The notes below the pieces were generated by a model. It made no database searches. It saw only the letters and a program-made list of their open reading frames with translations, and had not been told where the DNA came from. 64,000 bases of DNA from Bryobacterales bacterium (GTDB lineage: Bacteria > Acidobacteriota > Terriglobia > Bryobacterales > Bryobacteraceae), in NCBI GenBank assembly GCA_016789905.1, contig JAEUQC010000130.1, positions 186,001 through 250,000 of the forward strand, read 5' to 3'. The stretch's first letter is position 1; each line of letters starts with the position of its first letter. The position numbers and the translations under genes were made by a program. Positions 25,747 to 34,247 of the stretch are shown here, piece by piece.

Positions 25747-28419
25747 CTACGGCTTCTGGTGTTGCTCCCGCAGCACCTTCGGATCGTCCATCTTCGGCCC
25801 AGGCTTGGGGTCCAGCGGATCCCGCGCCTTGGCCGGATCGAACAACTCCGGCCGGATCGGCTTTAACGTATACGGCGTGAAGTCCGGCGTGGCCGTAAAA
25901 CAATCGGACAAATCCGAAGCCGTCGCGTCGAACAAATTCAGCGGTGGCAGTTTGAGCAGCCGGAACGTAGTCTTCAGCAACGCCGGGAAACTCGCGTTCG
26001 TCTTCGAAACGTAATTCTTCCGGGCGTACGGACTTGCCACCATCAGAATGGAGCGGTGCGAATCCACATGGTCCACGCCGCCCTGCGCGTCGTCCTCGGT
26101 AATTAACACCGCCATCTGTTTCCACCACGGGCTCTTGCTCAGGAATTCAATGATTCGCCCCAATGCGTAGTCGTTATCCGCCACGTAAGAAGCCTGGAAC
26201 GGGTACCCGTCTTCCGGCCTCGGCTTTGCCGTATGGTCGTTCGGCAGGTGGATGTAGATAAACCTCGGCATCGGCTCATTGCCCAGAATGTAGCGGCGCT
26301 CCATTTCGCCGATAAACGCATTCGCACGGAATTGGTCTGGAATGTTGGTGTTATATCCGGGGTACTCGCGCGAGGTGTTCCGGTACAGCGGATCGGGCAT
26401 CGGCACGTTGGTCAGGAACCGGGCGCCGGTCGGTTTCAGACCCGGCCCCTCGTCGATTCCAGCTAGTTCAAACCCCTCGCCGAAATTCCGGAAAGAAATG
26501 TTGTGCCGCTCCAGGTGGTGCCACAGCGCCCCGGCCTCCAACTGCTCTTCCGGATGCACCGATGAATTACTGCCTGTAAAAAGGAACCGTCCCGGCGCCG
26601 CCGTCGGAAACCGGAAGTTCTTCTTCCCGCCGTAGGCCGCCATCAACGTGGACTCCGTCCAGGCATTCGGATAACTCCCCACCAGCCAATGGTGTCCGTC
26701 CACCGATACCTCTGAATCGGCGTAAAAGTTATCGCTGAAAGCGAACTGCTCGGCCAATGCATGGTGATTGGGCGTCACATTCACGCTGCGCAGGTCAAAA
26801 CGCTCTTGCAGCGCACCGCGTTCGCTCCGCACAACGGCGTACTGCCCAAAGCGCGCCAGGTCCCACGCGCCATTCACCGGCGCATTGCCCGCGGAAACGA
26901 CGTCGCCGAAAACCTCGTCGAACGTCCGGTTTTCCTTCACAATCATCACGACGTACTGGATCTCGGCCGGCAGTTTCGCCCCATCCGCCACCGCGCTGAA
27001 GCCGTTCAGCCTGTAAACCTGCGCGGAGTGTTTGGCGTAATCCGCCGGATCCGGAACCGGGTAGATCGATATGGTCCCGCGCCGCTGGTCGGTTATAAAG
27101 CTGGCTTCATACGCCTTCGTTCGCGACGCATTTGGCCCCGTTCCGTTACCCTTGGCGTTGGTCACATACATCATCCCGTCCCGAATCACGACACGCGTAG
27201 GAAACCATCCCGCCGGCAGATGCCCTGCCAGTTTCCGCGTCTTCAGGTCCACCACGCCAATCGCGTTAATCCCCGCCTCGGCCACATAGAGCGTTGTTCC
27301 GTCCAGTGCCAACCCCGTTGGCAGCACGCCACGGAGCGATTCCAGCCCCTCGATACGAAGCGGAATTTCCGCCTCCACCGCCAGCGTCTTGGCGTTAATC
27401 ACCGTCACGGAGTCGTTGTGCCCATTGGCGACATAAACCTGGGTCTCATTGGCCACCACCGCGCTGGGGCTCGATCCCCCATGGGTTCCTTTTCCAAATG
27501 GCAACCCCGTCGGCACGAACGCCACCACTTTCGGCGCTTCCGGGTTTTCCACATCGATCACCGTCAGCGAATTCGACTCCTTCACGTTCGGGCTCCCCAA
27601 CCCCGGTATCCTCACCGTCTGCCCGCTCGCCGAGACGCGTTCCGCGCCCTCCTCGCTCTCCTTGGAGGGGAATCCGAACGCCGCGAAGGGCAGTCCGGTG
27701 TTCCGGGCGTCCTTGGCGTCCGCGCCGGGCACGGCGCTGTATTCGAACATCCCGATATTGGTTACATAGGCGCGCTTGCCGTCCGGCGATAGCGTGATCG
27801 CGAATGGCAAGCGTCCTGTCCGCACGCTCGCCACAATGCGGTGCCTCCGTGTGTCGATCACGGCCACCCGGAAATTCGCCTGGTCCACGGCGTACAGCAA
27901 ATGCCGCTTGGCGTCGTGCGCCAAATCTCCCGTATAGGAATCGTTAAACCCGCCGCTGTTCAAATCATAGAGTTGCTTGCGTTTCCCACTGCTAATGTCC
28001 AGCAGCCGCACCCGGCCCGAATTCCCTTCGCTTGCGTAAACGTCGTCGTTGTTCTCAAACGCCAGGCCCATGAATATGGAGCGAAATTCGTCATCTTCTT
28101 CCGGTTCTTCGTCTTTCTTGCGCGAAGCCTCCCTCCGCTCAATCCGGAACCCCTCGGGCCGAGCATCTAGCAACGTCAACGAAAATCCTCGGGACCCTCC
28201 GTCGGCTGACACCACCCGTTTCCCATTCGGCGACACGGCCAGCCCCCATGGCCCGGGCCCGGTCTGGTACTGCCGTCCCAAAGGCGCCGTGTATCGCCCA
28301 CCAGGAAGAATCGACTCTCCGCCGGGCCGTTTTACGACTGGCCGCGTGCCCGCCGGCGGACGGTAATCGGCCGCCCACGCAGCAAAAAGAATGAAGAATA
28401 CGGCAAGCAGTGCCCTCAT
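25747..28419 (-). CDS. Beta-propeller (YncE-like)/phosphoesterase fusion
   Basis: 890-aa secreted protein (signal MRALLAVFFILFAAWAA). The N-terminal half (about 50-430) is a seven-bladed YVTN/YncE-like propeller: GPWGLAVSPNGKRVVSADGG, RHLLYAVDQANFRVAVIDT, PFAITLSPDGKRAYVTNIG, ALDGTTLYVAEAGINAIGVVDL. The C-terminal half is an alkaline-phosphatase-superfamily phosphoesterase (PF04185 type): IQYVVMIVKENRTFDEVFGD, NFYADSEVSVDGHHWLVGSYP, FIYIHLPNDHTAKPRPEDGY and VLITEDDAQGGVDHVDSHRS (metal ligands DD..D-H). This 'bifunctional YncE/alkaline phosphatase' fusion is known in Acidobacteria; its natural substrate is not. It is divergent from the NIPSNAP gene. Confidence 0.9.
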   Translation of the reverse strand: MRALLAVFFILFAAWAADYRPPAGTRPVVKRPGGESILPGGRYTAPLGRQYQTGPGPWGLAVSPNGKRVVSADGGSRGFSLTLLDARPEGFRIERREASRKKDEEPEEDDEFRSIFMGLAFENNDDVYASEGNSGRVRLLDISSGKRKQLYDLNSGGFNDSYTGDLAHDAKRHLLYAVDQANFRVAVIDTRRHRIVASVRTGRLPFAITLSPDGKRAYVTNIGMFEYSAVPGADAKDARNTGLPFAAFGFPSKESEEGAERVSASGQTVRIPGLGSPNVKESNSLTVIDVENPEAPKVVAFVPTGLPFGKGTHGGSSPSAVVANETQVYVANGHNDSVTVINAKTLAVEAEIPLRIEGLESLRGVLPTGLALDGTTLYVAEAGINAIGVVDLKTRKLAGHLPAGWFPTRVVIRDGMMYVTNAKGNGTGPNASRTKAYEASFITDQRRGTISIYPVPDPADYAKHSAQVYRLNGFSAVADGAKLPAEIQYVVMIVKENRTFDEVFGDVVSAGNAPVNGAWDLARFGQYAVVRSERGALQERFDLRSVNVTPNHHALAEQFAFSDNFYADSEVSVDGHHWLVGSYPNAWTESTLMAAYGGKKNFRFPTAAPGRFLFTGSNSSVHPEEQLEAGALWHHLERHNISFRNFGEGFELAGIDEGPGLKPTGARFLTNVPMPDPLYRNTSREYPGYNTNIPDQFRANAFIGEMERRYILGNEPMPRFIYIHLPNDHTAKPRPEDGYPFQASYVADNDYALGRIIEFLSKSPWWKQMAVLITEDDAQGGVDHVDSHRSILMVASPYARKNYVSKTNASFPALLKTTFRLLKLPPLNLFDATASDLSDCFTATPDFTPYTLKPIRPELFDPAKARDPLDPKPGPKMDDPKVLREQHQKP

Positions 28420-28490
28420 GACGATACTCTGTTCATTATGATTCCCCGCCGCCGCTTTCTGCGAACGCGGCGCGGTCTTCCATTATTCAC

Positions 28491-29195
28491 ATGAACCACG
28501 CACCCGCCAAGCTCTATTCGTTTGAACAGTACTTCCTGAAGAACTCGAGTCAAAGCGCCCGCCTCCACGCCTGGGTGGAAGAGGCATGGCTGCCCGCCTA
28601 TACGCGGCTCACCGGCTCCAGTTCCGTCCTCGTTGCCGACGCTATCGTCGCTGATCACGTTCCGCAAGTCGCCCTTATCGCCGAATGGGACTCGTTCGCA
28701 CAGTGGCATGAAACGCGCGCCTCCATGCGAGCGGATGCCGACATGCGCGCCGCCCTCGGTTACTGGGAGGATCACCATGAACCGCCCTACGAACACTTTA
28801 CTCAGTCCTTATTGGAGGCCACGCCCTATTCGCCCACGCTCCAGCCGGGCGGCGAAAAATCCCGCATCTTCGAACTCCGCGTCTATCACGCCCCCACCTA
28901 TCGCCAACTTCGCGCTCTGCACGATCGGTTTGAGGGCCCGGAAATTCCAATCTTCCATCGCTGCGGCATTCACCCCGTCCTATACACCTCCGCCCTGTTC
29001 GGCTCCTGGATGCCCAATCTTGTCTACTTCACTCCGTTTGACAATCTGGCCGCCCGCGAAACCGCCTGGGCCAAATTCATGGCCGACGAGGAGTGGGTCC
29101 GCGTCCGCACGGAATCCATCGCCGAACACGGCCAGATCAACGCCTTCTTCAAAGTGGCGCTCTACCGCGCCTCCGCCTATTCGCCAGTCAAGTAA
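28491..29195 (+). CDS. NIPSNAP family protein
   Basis: 234-aa protein with two ferredoxin-like alpha/beta-barrel (dimeric) halves of the NIPSNAP family: YSFEQYFLKNSSQSARLHAW, VALIAEWDSFAQWHE in the first; IFELRVYHAPTYRQLRALHD, FFKVALYRASAYSP at the end of the second. No signal peptide, so probably cytoplasmic. The molecular role of bacterial NIPSNAPs is not established. It is followed after 3 nt by the quinoprotein gene and is likely cotranscribed with it. Confidence 0.88.
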   Translation: MNHAPAKLYSFEQYFLKNSSQSARLHAWVEEAWLPAYTRLTGSSSVLVADAIVADHVPQVALIAEWDSFAQWHETRASMRADADMRAALGYWEDHHEPPYEHFTQSLLEATPYSPTLQPGGEKSRIFELRVYHAPTYRQLRALHDRFEGPEIPIFHRCGIHPVLYTSALFGSWMPNLVYFTPFDNLAARETAWAKFMADEEWVRVRTESIAEHGQINAFFKVALYRASAYSPVK

Positions 29196-29198
29196 CTA

Positions 29199-31565
29199 AT
29201 GCCCAAACCCATCATGTCCCGCGCTTTCCTATCTCTCTGCCTGTTGGCGCACGCCGCCTCCGCACAGGAACATACTCCGGAACGCGAAAAGAATCCGCTC
29301 GCCGGTAATCCGGAGGCGATCGCCGCCGGCCAGAAAACCTACGGTCAGGTCTGTCAAGCCTGCCACGGCGGCAGCGGAAAGGGCAGCGAACGCGGTCCGG
29401 CGCTCACCTCCGGCCGCTTCACCCGCGGCGGCCTGGATGGCGAACTGTTCCTCAATATCCGGAACGGCATCAAGGGCACTCAGATGCCGCCCTTTTCCGG
29501 CCTGAAGCAGGAACAGGTCTGGCAACTCGTCAGTTACATTCGCAGCATCAGCGGCAGCGTCGTTTCCTCCGGCGAACAGGTTTCCGGCAGCGCCCCAACT
29601 GGTGAGCAGCTCTTTTTCGGTAAGGCGGGCTGCGCCAACTGCCACGGCGTGAACGCTCGCGGCGGCGTCTCCGCTCCCGATCTTTCCACCGTCGGCCGCC
29701 TGGCCGCCGAACGCCTTCGCGACAAGATTCTCAACCCCGCCGCCACCGCCAAAGAGTCGATTGTTGCCACCGCCCGCATGGGGGACGGCCGCACGATTCG
29801 CGGCATGAGAACTGCCGAAGATACCTTCACCATCCACATTCTCGCCGCCAACGGACAGCGCCACATGCTGGCCAAGTCCGCCCTGGCCGAACTCACCATC
29901 GCCCAGGGCACGTTAATGCCCGCCAACTACTCCTCCCGCCTCACCCCCGCCGAAATCCAGGACGTGGTGGCTTATCTCAAAACCCTCGAAACTCGTGATT
30001 TCTCAAAGACGATTGCCGCCCCCATCCCTGGCGGGCTCTCCTACGAACGCATCCGGAACTCCGCCGCCGAACCCCACAACTGGCTCACCTATTGGGGCGA
30101 TTATCGGGGCAATCACTATTCCGCCCTGCGCCAGATCAATACTCTCAACGTGAAGCAGTTGCAGGCCAAATGGGCCGCTCAACTCCCCGGCGATTCGCTT
30201 CTCCAGTCCACGCCCATCGTTGTTGATAGCGTCATGTACACCGCTGGCCCCCCAGGGCAGGTCTTCGCCTTCGATGCCAAAACCGGCCTGCAAATCTGGA
30301 AGTATCAGCGCCAACGCAAGGTCCAGAACCCTTACGAGAGCAACCCCTTCAACCGCGGCGTAGCCGTTCTTGGCAACCGCGTTTTCGTCGGCACGCTCGA
30401 TGCGGCTCTGGTCGCCCTCGACGCTCGCACGGGCCTGCCGCTTTGGGAAACGCAAGTCGCCGACAGCATGTTGGGCTATAGTCTCACCATGTCGCCGCTC
30501 GCCGTGAAGGATAAAATTGTGGTCGGCGTGGCCGGCGGGGAACACGGCATCCGCGGCTTTCTCGATGCCTACGATGCCGCCACCGGCAAACGCGTCTGGC
30601 GCTTCAATACCGTTGCCGGGCCCGGCGAAGCGGGCGCCGATACCTGGAAAGGCGATTCCTGGAAAATGGGCGGCGCCGCCACCTGGCTCACCGGCAACTT
30701 CGACCCCGAACTGAACACCGTCTACTGGACCACCGGGAACCCTGGCCCCGATATGGACGCAGACATTCGCAAAGGCGACAATCTGTTTTCCTGCTCCGTG
30801 ATCGCGCTCGATGCCGACACTGGTGCCCGCAAATGGCACTACCAGTTCACCCCCAATGACGATCACGATTGGGACGCCAACCAGGGCATCGTCCTGGCTG
30901 ACCGTGTCATCGACGGCAAACCTCGCAAACTCCTCCTGCAGGCCAATCGCAATGGCTTCTTCTATGTCCTTGACCGTACAAACGGCAAGTTCCTCTTCGC
31001 CAAAGCCTTCGTCAAGCAGACCTGGAACACTGGCTTCGACGCCGATGGCCGCCCGCTTCGCCTGCCGAACTCGAACGCTACGCCCGAAGGCACTGTCGTT
31101 TATCCGTCGCTTGTCGGCGGAACAAACTGGCAGTCCCCGTCGTATGACGCCACGTCCGGCACTTTCTATCTCATGAGCGCCGAAGCCGGCCAGCGGTACT
31201 TTGTCACGAAGCAGGAATACGAGCCAGGCAAGGCGTATTGGGGCGGCCGCGCGATGGCCATTGATGAGCTGCCCAAAGCCGCCATCCGTGCTATTGACGC
31301 CGCCACCGGCAACCTGAAATGGATGCGCCCGGTCTCTCGCGGTTCGTTATCGGCGGGCGTGCTGGCTACCGCCGGCGGCGTCCTGTTTTCCGCCACCAGT
31401 GAGGGAAACCTCATTGCCCTGGACGCCAAAACCGGTCTGCCACTCTGGCGAATGCAAACCGGCGGACCCATCTCTTCTTCGCCCATCAGTTACTCGGTCG
31501 ATGGCAAACAGTACATCGCCGTCTCCGCTGGCGCTGTGCTCTACACGTTTGGCCTGCCGGAATAG
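29199..31565 (+). CDS. Cytochrome c / quinoprotein (PQQ-dehydrogenase-like) fusion
   Basis: 788-aa exported protein (signal around MSRAFLSLCLLAHAASAQ; ATG 29215 is an alternative start). Two cytochrome c domains lie at the N-terminus: CQACHGGSGKG (about residue 51) and CANCHGVNARG (about 145). From about 280 to the end is an eight-bladed quinoprotein propeller: HYSALRQINTLNVKQLQAKW, AFDAKTGLQIWKYQR, GIRGFLDAYDAATGKRVWRF, FTPNDDHDWDANQG. In true PQQ alcohol dehydrogenases vicinal cysteines occur just before the NRG motif. Here the matching place reads NPYESNPFNRG with no cysteine, so PQQ binding or classical catalysis is doubtful. NCBI uses 'acido-empty-quinoprotein' for similar proteins, as I recall it. 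Confidence 0.88.
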   Translation: MPKPIMSRAFLSLCLLAHAASAQEHTPEREKNPLAGNPEAIAAGQKTYGQVCQACHGGSGKGSERGPALTSGRFTRGGLDGELFLNIRNGIKGTQMPPFSGLKQEQVWQLVSYIRSISGSVVSSGEQVSGSAPTGEQLFFGKAGCANCHGVNARGGVSAPDLSTVGRLAAERLRDKILNPAATAKESIVATARMGDGRTIRGMRTAEDTFTIHILAANGQRHMLAKSALAELTIAQGTLMPANYSSRLTPAEIQDVVAYLKTLETRDFSKTIAAPIPGGLSYERIRNSAAEPHNWLTYWGDYRGNHYSALRQINTLNVKQLQAKWAAQLPGDSLLQSTPIVVDSVMYTAGPPGQVFAFDAKTGLQIWKYQRQRKVQNPYESNPFNRGVAVLGNRVFVGTLDAALVALDARTGLPLWETQVADSMLGYSLTMSPLAVKDKIVVGVAGGEHGIRGFLDAYDAATGKRVWRFNTVAGPGEAGADTWKGDSWKMGGAATWLTGNFDPELNTVYWTTGNPGPDMDADIRKGDNLFSCSVIALDADTGARKWHYQFTPNDDHDWDANQGIVLADRVIDGKPRKLLLQANRNGFFYVLDRTNGKFLFAKAFVKQTWNTGFDADGRPLRLPNSNATPEGTVVYPSLVGGTNWQSPSYDATSGTFYLMSAEAGQRYFVTKQEYEPGKAYWGGRAMAIDELPKAAIRAIDAATGNLKWMRPVSRGSLSAGVLATAGGVLFSATSEGNLIALDAKTGLPLWRMQTGGPISSSPISYSVDGKQYIAVSAGAVLYTFGLPE

Positions 31566-31568
31566 TTA

Positions 31569-32276
31569 TTACAATTCTAAACGGCCCATGTAGGTCATCG
31601 CGCTCAGCTTAAACCGCTGGCGGCACTTCAATAGCTGCATATCGGCGAAGAACTCCAACTCGTCATCGTTCACCTTCACCGGCTCTTCGTTTGAAAAGTA
31701 GACCAGTATCTTCAGAGTCGTGGGCTGAATCGTAACTTCCACTTTTGCCGGAACATACTTCCGGCCGTAGCGCGTCCGCAAGTAGGCCGAACGGCTCACC
31801 AGGCTCTCCACCGTGCCCGCCCCCTGGTGGGCCACTTCAGAAGGGACGCCGAAAATCTCCACCACATAATAGGCGGACGAGGCCGGCGTCTCGATTAATC
31901 CGTTCAACTTATCCATTCCCAGCTTTTCGTCTCGAAGCCGGTATAGCGCCTTCGCGTGCCGCATCGGCAGCGCGTTCGGAAAACGGATCAGCAGGTCCGC
32001 CTTCATCGGCAGTTTCGGCTTCGGCGCCCCTATGCCCCCAAGCGGCCCCAGGCTGTTGTCCTTCACTGTCGCGTGGTCGGCCCCGGGAATGTCCTTGTAC
32101 GTCAATTGGCGCTGCTCCCGCTTGTACCATTCAATGTCGGCGCCCGTCCCTTTCGCCCACGGCGAATCGGTTAGAAGCCGCAGCACCGTGTCCGGCGTCC
32201 ACTCCGGGAACGGCGTCGATTTCCAGTCGGCGCCCAGTAGCGCGAATCCAAGCGCGAAAAAAACGAGTCGTTGCAT
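31569..32276 (-). CDS. Secreted hypothetical protein, Solibacter-type
   Basis: About 235 aa. ATG 32276 has GAAGG 6 nt upstream and begins a signal peptide (MQRLVFFALGFALLGA). The mature start FPEWTPDTVLRLLTDSPWAK is a recurrent opening of acidobacterial proteins (a predicted W-T-x-x-x-x-x-x-L-L-T-x-S-P-W-A motif). The body is beta-rich: LLIRFPNALPMRHAKALYRL, SAYYVVEIFGVPSEVA and KVEVTIQPTTLKILVYFSNE. No catalytic motif recognised. It converges on the quinoprotein gene with a 3-nt gap. Confidence 0.78.
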   Translation of the reverse strand: MQRLVFFALGFALLGADWKSTPFPEWTPDTVLRLLTDSPWAKGTGADIEWYKREQRQLTYKDIPGADHATVKDNSLGPLGGIGAPKPKLPMKADLLIRFPNALPMRHAKALYRLRDEKLGMDKLNGLIETPASSAYYVVEIFGVPSEVAHQGAGTVESLVSRSAYLRTRYGRKYVPAKVEVTIQPTTLKILVYFSNEEPVKVNDDELEFFADMQLLKCRQRFKLSAMTYMGRLEL

Positions 32277-32325
32277 GTCCTGCCTTCTAGGATAGGCGCA
32301 CACCGGGCCTTTTGCGTTTCCGCCA

Positions 32326-32625
32326 TTACGGCAGTGTCAGGCGCCCGAACAAGAACGCCTGCAAAAACTGCTCGCGCCCGTGGCGTGGCCATTGCAGTGA
32401 ATCGAACTCCGCGTCTGTGAGTTCGGCCCCGCCGCAAGCCAGTATTCGCGATGCGCAATACCCCCAATACAGCAGCAGCGCGAAGGCGGCGGCCGTAGAG
32501 ATTACAAAAAACAGCGCGCTCAAAAGCGTCGCCGCCTCGCTGTTTGTGCAGCGGTTCTGTAAAAATACCAACCGGTCGAACAGCGGCAGATACTCGTTGG
32601 TTATGGTGTGAAGGATTCGGGCCAT
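32326..32625 (-). CDS. Small single-span membrane protein
   Basis: 99-aa protein with one or two hydrophobic helices around residues 33-58 (LLSALFFVISTAAAFALLLYW) and a polar C-terminal tail. GGGAG lies 6 nt before ATG 32625, which supports the start. A TATACT -10-like box lies upstream (32682-32687 on the complement). No family recognised. It is 49 nt ahead of the secreted hypothetical gene on the same strand and may be cotranscribed with it. Confidence 0.68.
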   Translation of the reverse strand: MARILHTITNEYLPLFDRLVFLQNRCTNSEAATLLSALFFVISTAAAFALLLYWGYCASRILACGGAELTDAEFDSLQWPRHGREQFLQAFLFGRLTLP

Positions 32626-32681
32626 GTTTTTCTCCCGCTTACTAAAGTTTGTTCTAACACCAAAGGTACTAGTTACGACCC

Positions 32682-32744
32682 AGTATATGCGGGATCATTC
32701 AAAACGGAATAGTACTAGGTATATTTTCCCAGGACCTAAGTACT
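32682..32744. promoter_or_regulatory. AT-rich region with -10 box and 10-bp hairpin
   Basis: The 182-nt gap between the small membrane protein gene and the sulfatase is markedly AT-rich. On the minus strand TATACT (complement of 32682-32687) could be a -10 box for the membrane protein gene; no good -35 is seen. AGTACTAGGT (32711-32720) pairs with ACCTAAGTACT (32734-32744) with one bulge, an operator or terminator candidate. Confidence 0.4.
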
Positions 32745-32807
32745 GATTGCTGGTCCGGATCCCCTTCTGCTTCGACATTCCCCAAGTATGCGCCATTTTG
32801 TCGCGCT

Positions 32808-34178
32808 CTATTCATCCTGATCGCGCAATTCTGTCCGCATCGCCCCCATCCGCTGCCGCATCCGCGCGACGACGGACGCCGCCGCCGGACTATCAATCAG
32901 GTTAGTGAGCTCATGCGGATCCGCAACGGTATCGTATAGTTCTTCGCGTGGGTGCCTTTCTATCATCTCCACAAGCCGCGCCGCGGTTGCGTCGATTTTG
33001 GCCTTCTCCAGCCACGTGCCATACACGTCTTTGTGGCTATCCGGAATTCCTTCCACCTGCGTAAAATGGGTCGTCCACTTCCGTTCCGGGTGCAGATTGA
33101 GTATGTATTTGTAACGCAGGTCCCGCACGCAGCGCTGCGGGAAAATATTCATCGTTCCATCGCCGGAATGCGACGCATAGATTTCCGAGCGGAACGCCTT
33201 CGCCTTCCCTGTCAATACGCCTTGGAAGCTACGCCCGTCCAAACTCGACGGCGGCTTGCCCCCGGCGATATCCACCAGCGTCGGAGTAACATCGACGAAC
33301 GATATCATTGCTTCCGTCACTGCGCCGGGCGCAATCCGCCCCGGCCACCGTGCAATGAAAGGCACGCGCAGCCCGGCGTCGTATAGCGTCCACTTGGAGC
33401 GCGGCCACTCCGGGCCCTGGTCGCTTGTGTAAATGGTGAGAGTATCTTTCTCCAGTCCGTGCCGGCGCAGCGACGCCAGCACCTCCCCCAAGTGTTGGTC
33501 CGCCGTCGTAATGTCCTGGTAGTAATTCGCCAGCGCAGTGCGCGTCTTCGGTGTGTCCACCGTGATGGGCGGCAGCGGCAGTTCCGCCGGATCGTAGTCG
33601 CGGTTTTTCTCCCACAGCACGTGTGGCGCGCTGTCGGCAAGAATTAGGCACAATGGCTGTCCACCCCGCGTCTTAACATGGTCGGCCAGCAGCGTATCGA
33701 TTGCCGCAGTGTCCAATCCCTCCAGCCGGTACTTCCGCGGCCGGTCCGGCCGGAGCGGCAGTGTCGCCTTTACATACTCAAAAGCGAATACCGACTCCGG
33801 CTTCACGTGCGTCTTGTTCGCCAGGATGGTCCGGTAACCGAGCGCCTTCAAATACTGCGCGATCGATTGCAACCCTTCATGCGTAGCCGCATGATTCCCC
33901 ATCAACCCGTTCCGCGCCGAGTGCAACCCCGTATAGAGAACGGCTCGCGACGGACTGCACGTGGGCGACGCCGCGAACGCGCGCGTGAACCGCATCCCCT
34001 CCCGCGCCAACCGGTCGATGTGGGGCGTCCGGATCACCTTGTTGCCATAGCAACCTGCGATGTCCCATCCATGGTCGTCGGCCAGAAACAGCACGATATT
34101 CGGCGGCTTTGGCGCCGCGGCTTTCCCGATGGCGGCTCCCACAAGCGACTGGCAGAATAATCGGCGGCGTAGCGACAC
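32808..34178 (-). CDS. Secreted sulfatase, type I
   Basis: About 456 aa. GTG 34178 was chosen because AGGAG lies 7 nt upstream; the frame continues to 34340 into the divergent gene and is not protein-like there. A Tat-like signal (MSLRRRLFCQSLVGAAIG) precedes the sulfatase fold: NIVLFLADDHGWDIAGCYG (metal Asp pair), then CSPSRAVLYTG with Cys74 in the C-x-P-S-R site that must be converted to formylglycine. DQGPEWPRSKWTLYDAGLRVPF and LYDTVADPHELTNL follow. The substrate, a sulfate or possibly phosphonate ester, is not known. It is divergent from a second sulfatase gene. Confidence 0.92.
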   Translation of the reverse strand: MSLRRRLFCQSLVGAAIGKAAAPKPPNIVLFLADDHGWDIAGCYGNKVIRTPHIDRLAREGMRFTRAFAASPTCSPSRAVLYTGLHSARNGLMGNHAATHEGLQSIAQYLKALGYRTILANKTHVKPESVFAFEYVKATLPLRPDRPRKYRLEGLDTAAIDTLLADHVKTRGGQPLCLILADSAPHVLWEKNRDYDPAELPLPPITVDTPKTRTALANYYQDITTADQHLGEVLASLRRHGLEKDTLTIYTSDQGPEWPRSKWTLYDAGLRVPFIARWPGRIAPGAVTEAMISFVDVTPTLVDIAGGKPPSSLDGRSFQGVLTGKAKAFRSEIYASHSGDGTMNIFPQRCVRDLRYKYILNLHPERKWTTHFTQVEGIPDSHKDVYGTWLEKAKIDATAARLVEMIERHPREELYDTVADPHELTNLIDSPAAASVVARMRQRMGAMRTELRDQDE

Positions 34179-34247
34179 GGTGTTTCTCCTGAGTTCCGAT
34201 TGTAAGCGGTTTCCACATTTGCGATTCGTGCGAAATTGGAGAGACTC

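Noticed and set aside
26761..27792. 343-codon plus-strand frame inside the propeller-phosphoesterase gene
   Set aside because: His/Arg-rich antisense shadow; the minus-strand protein has clear domains.
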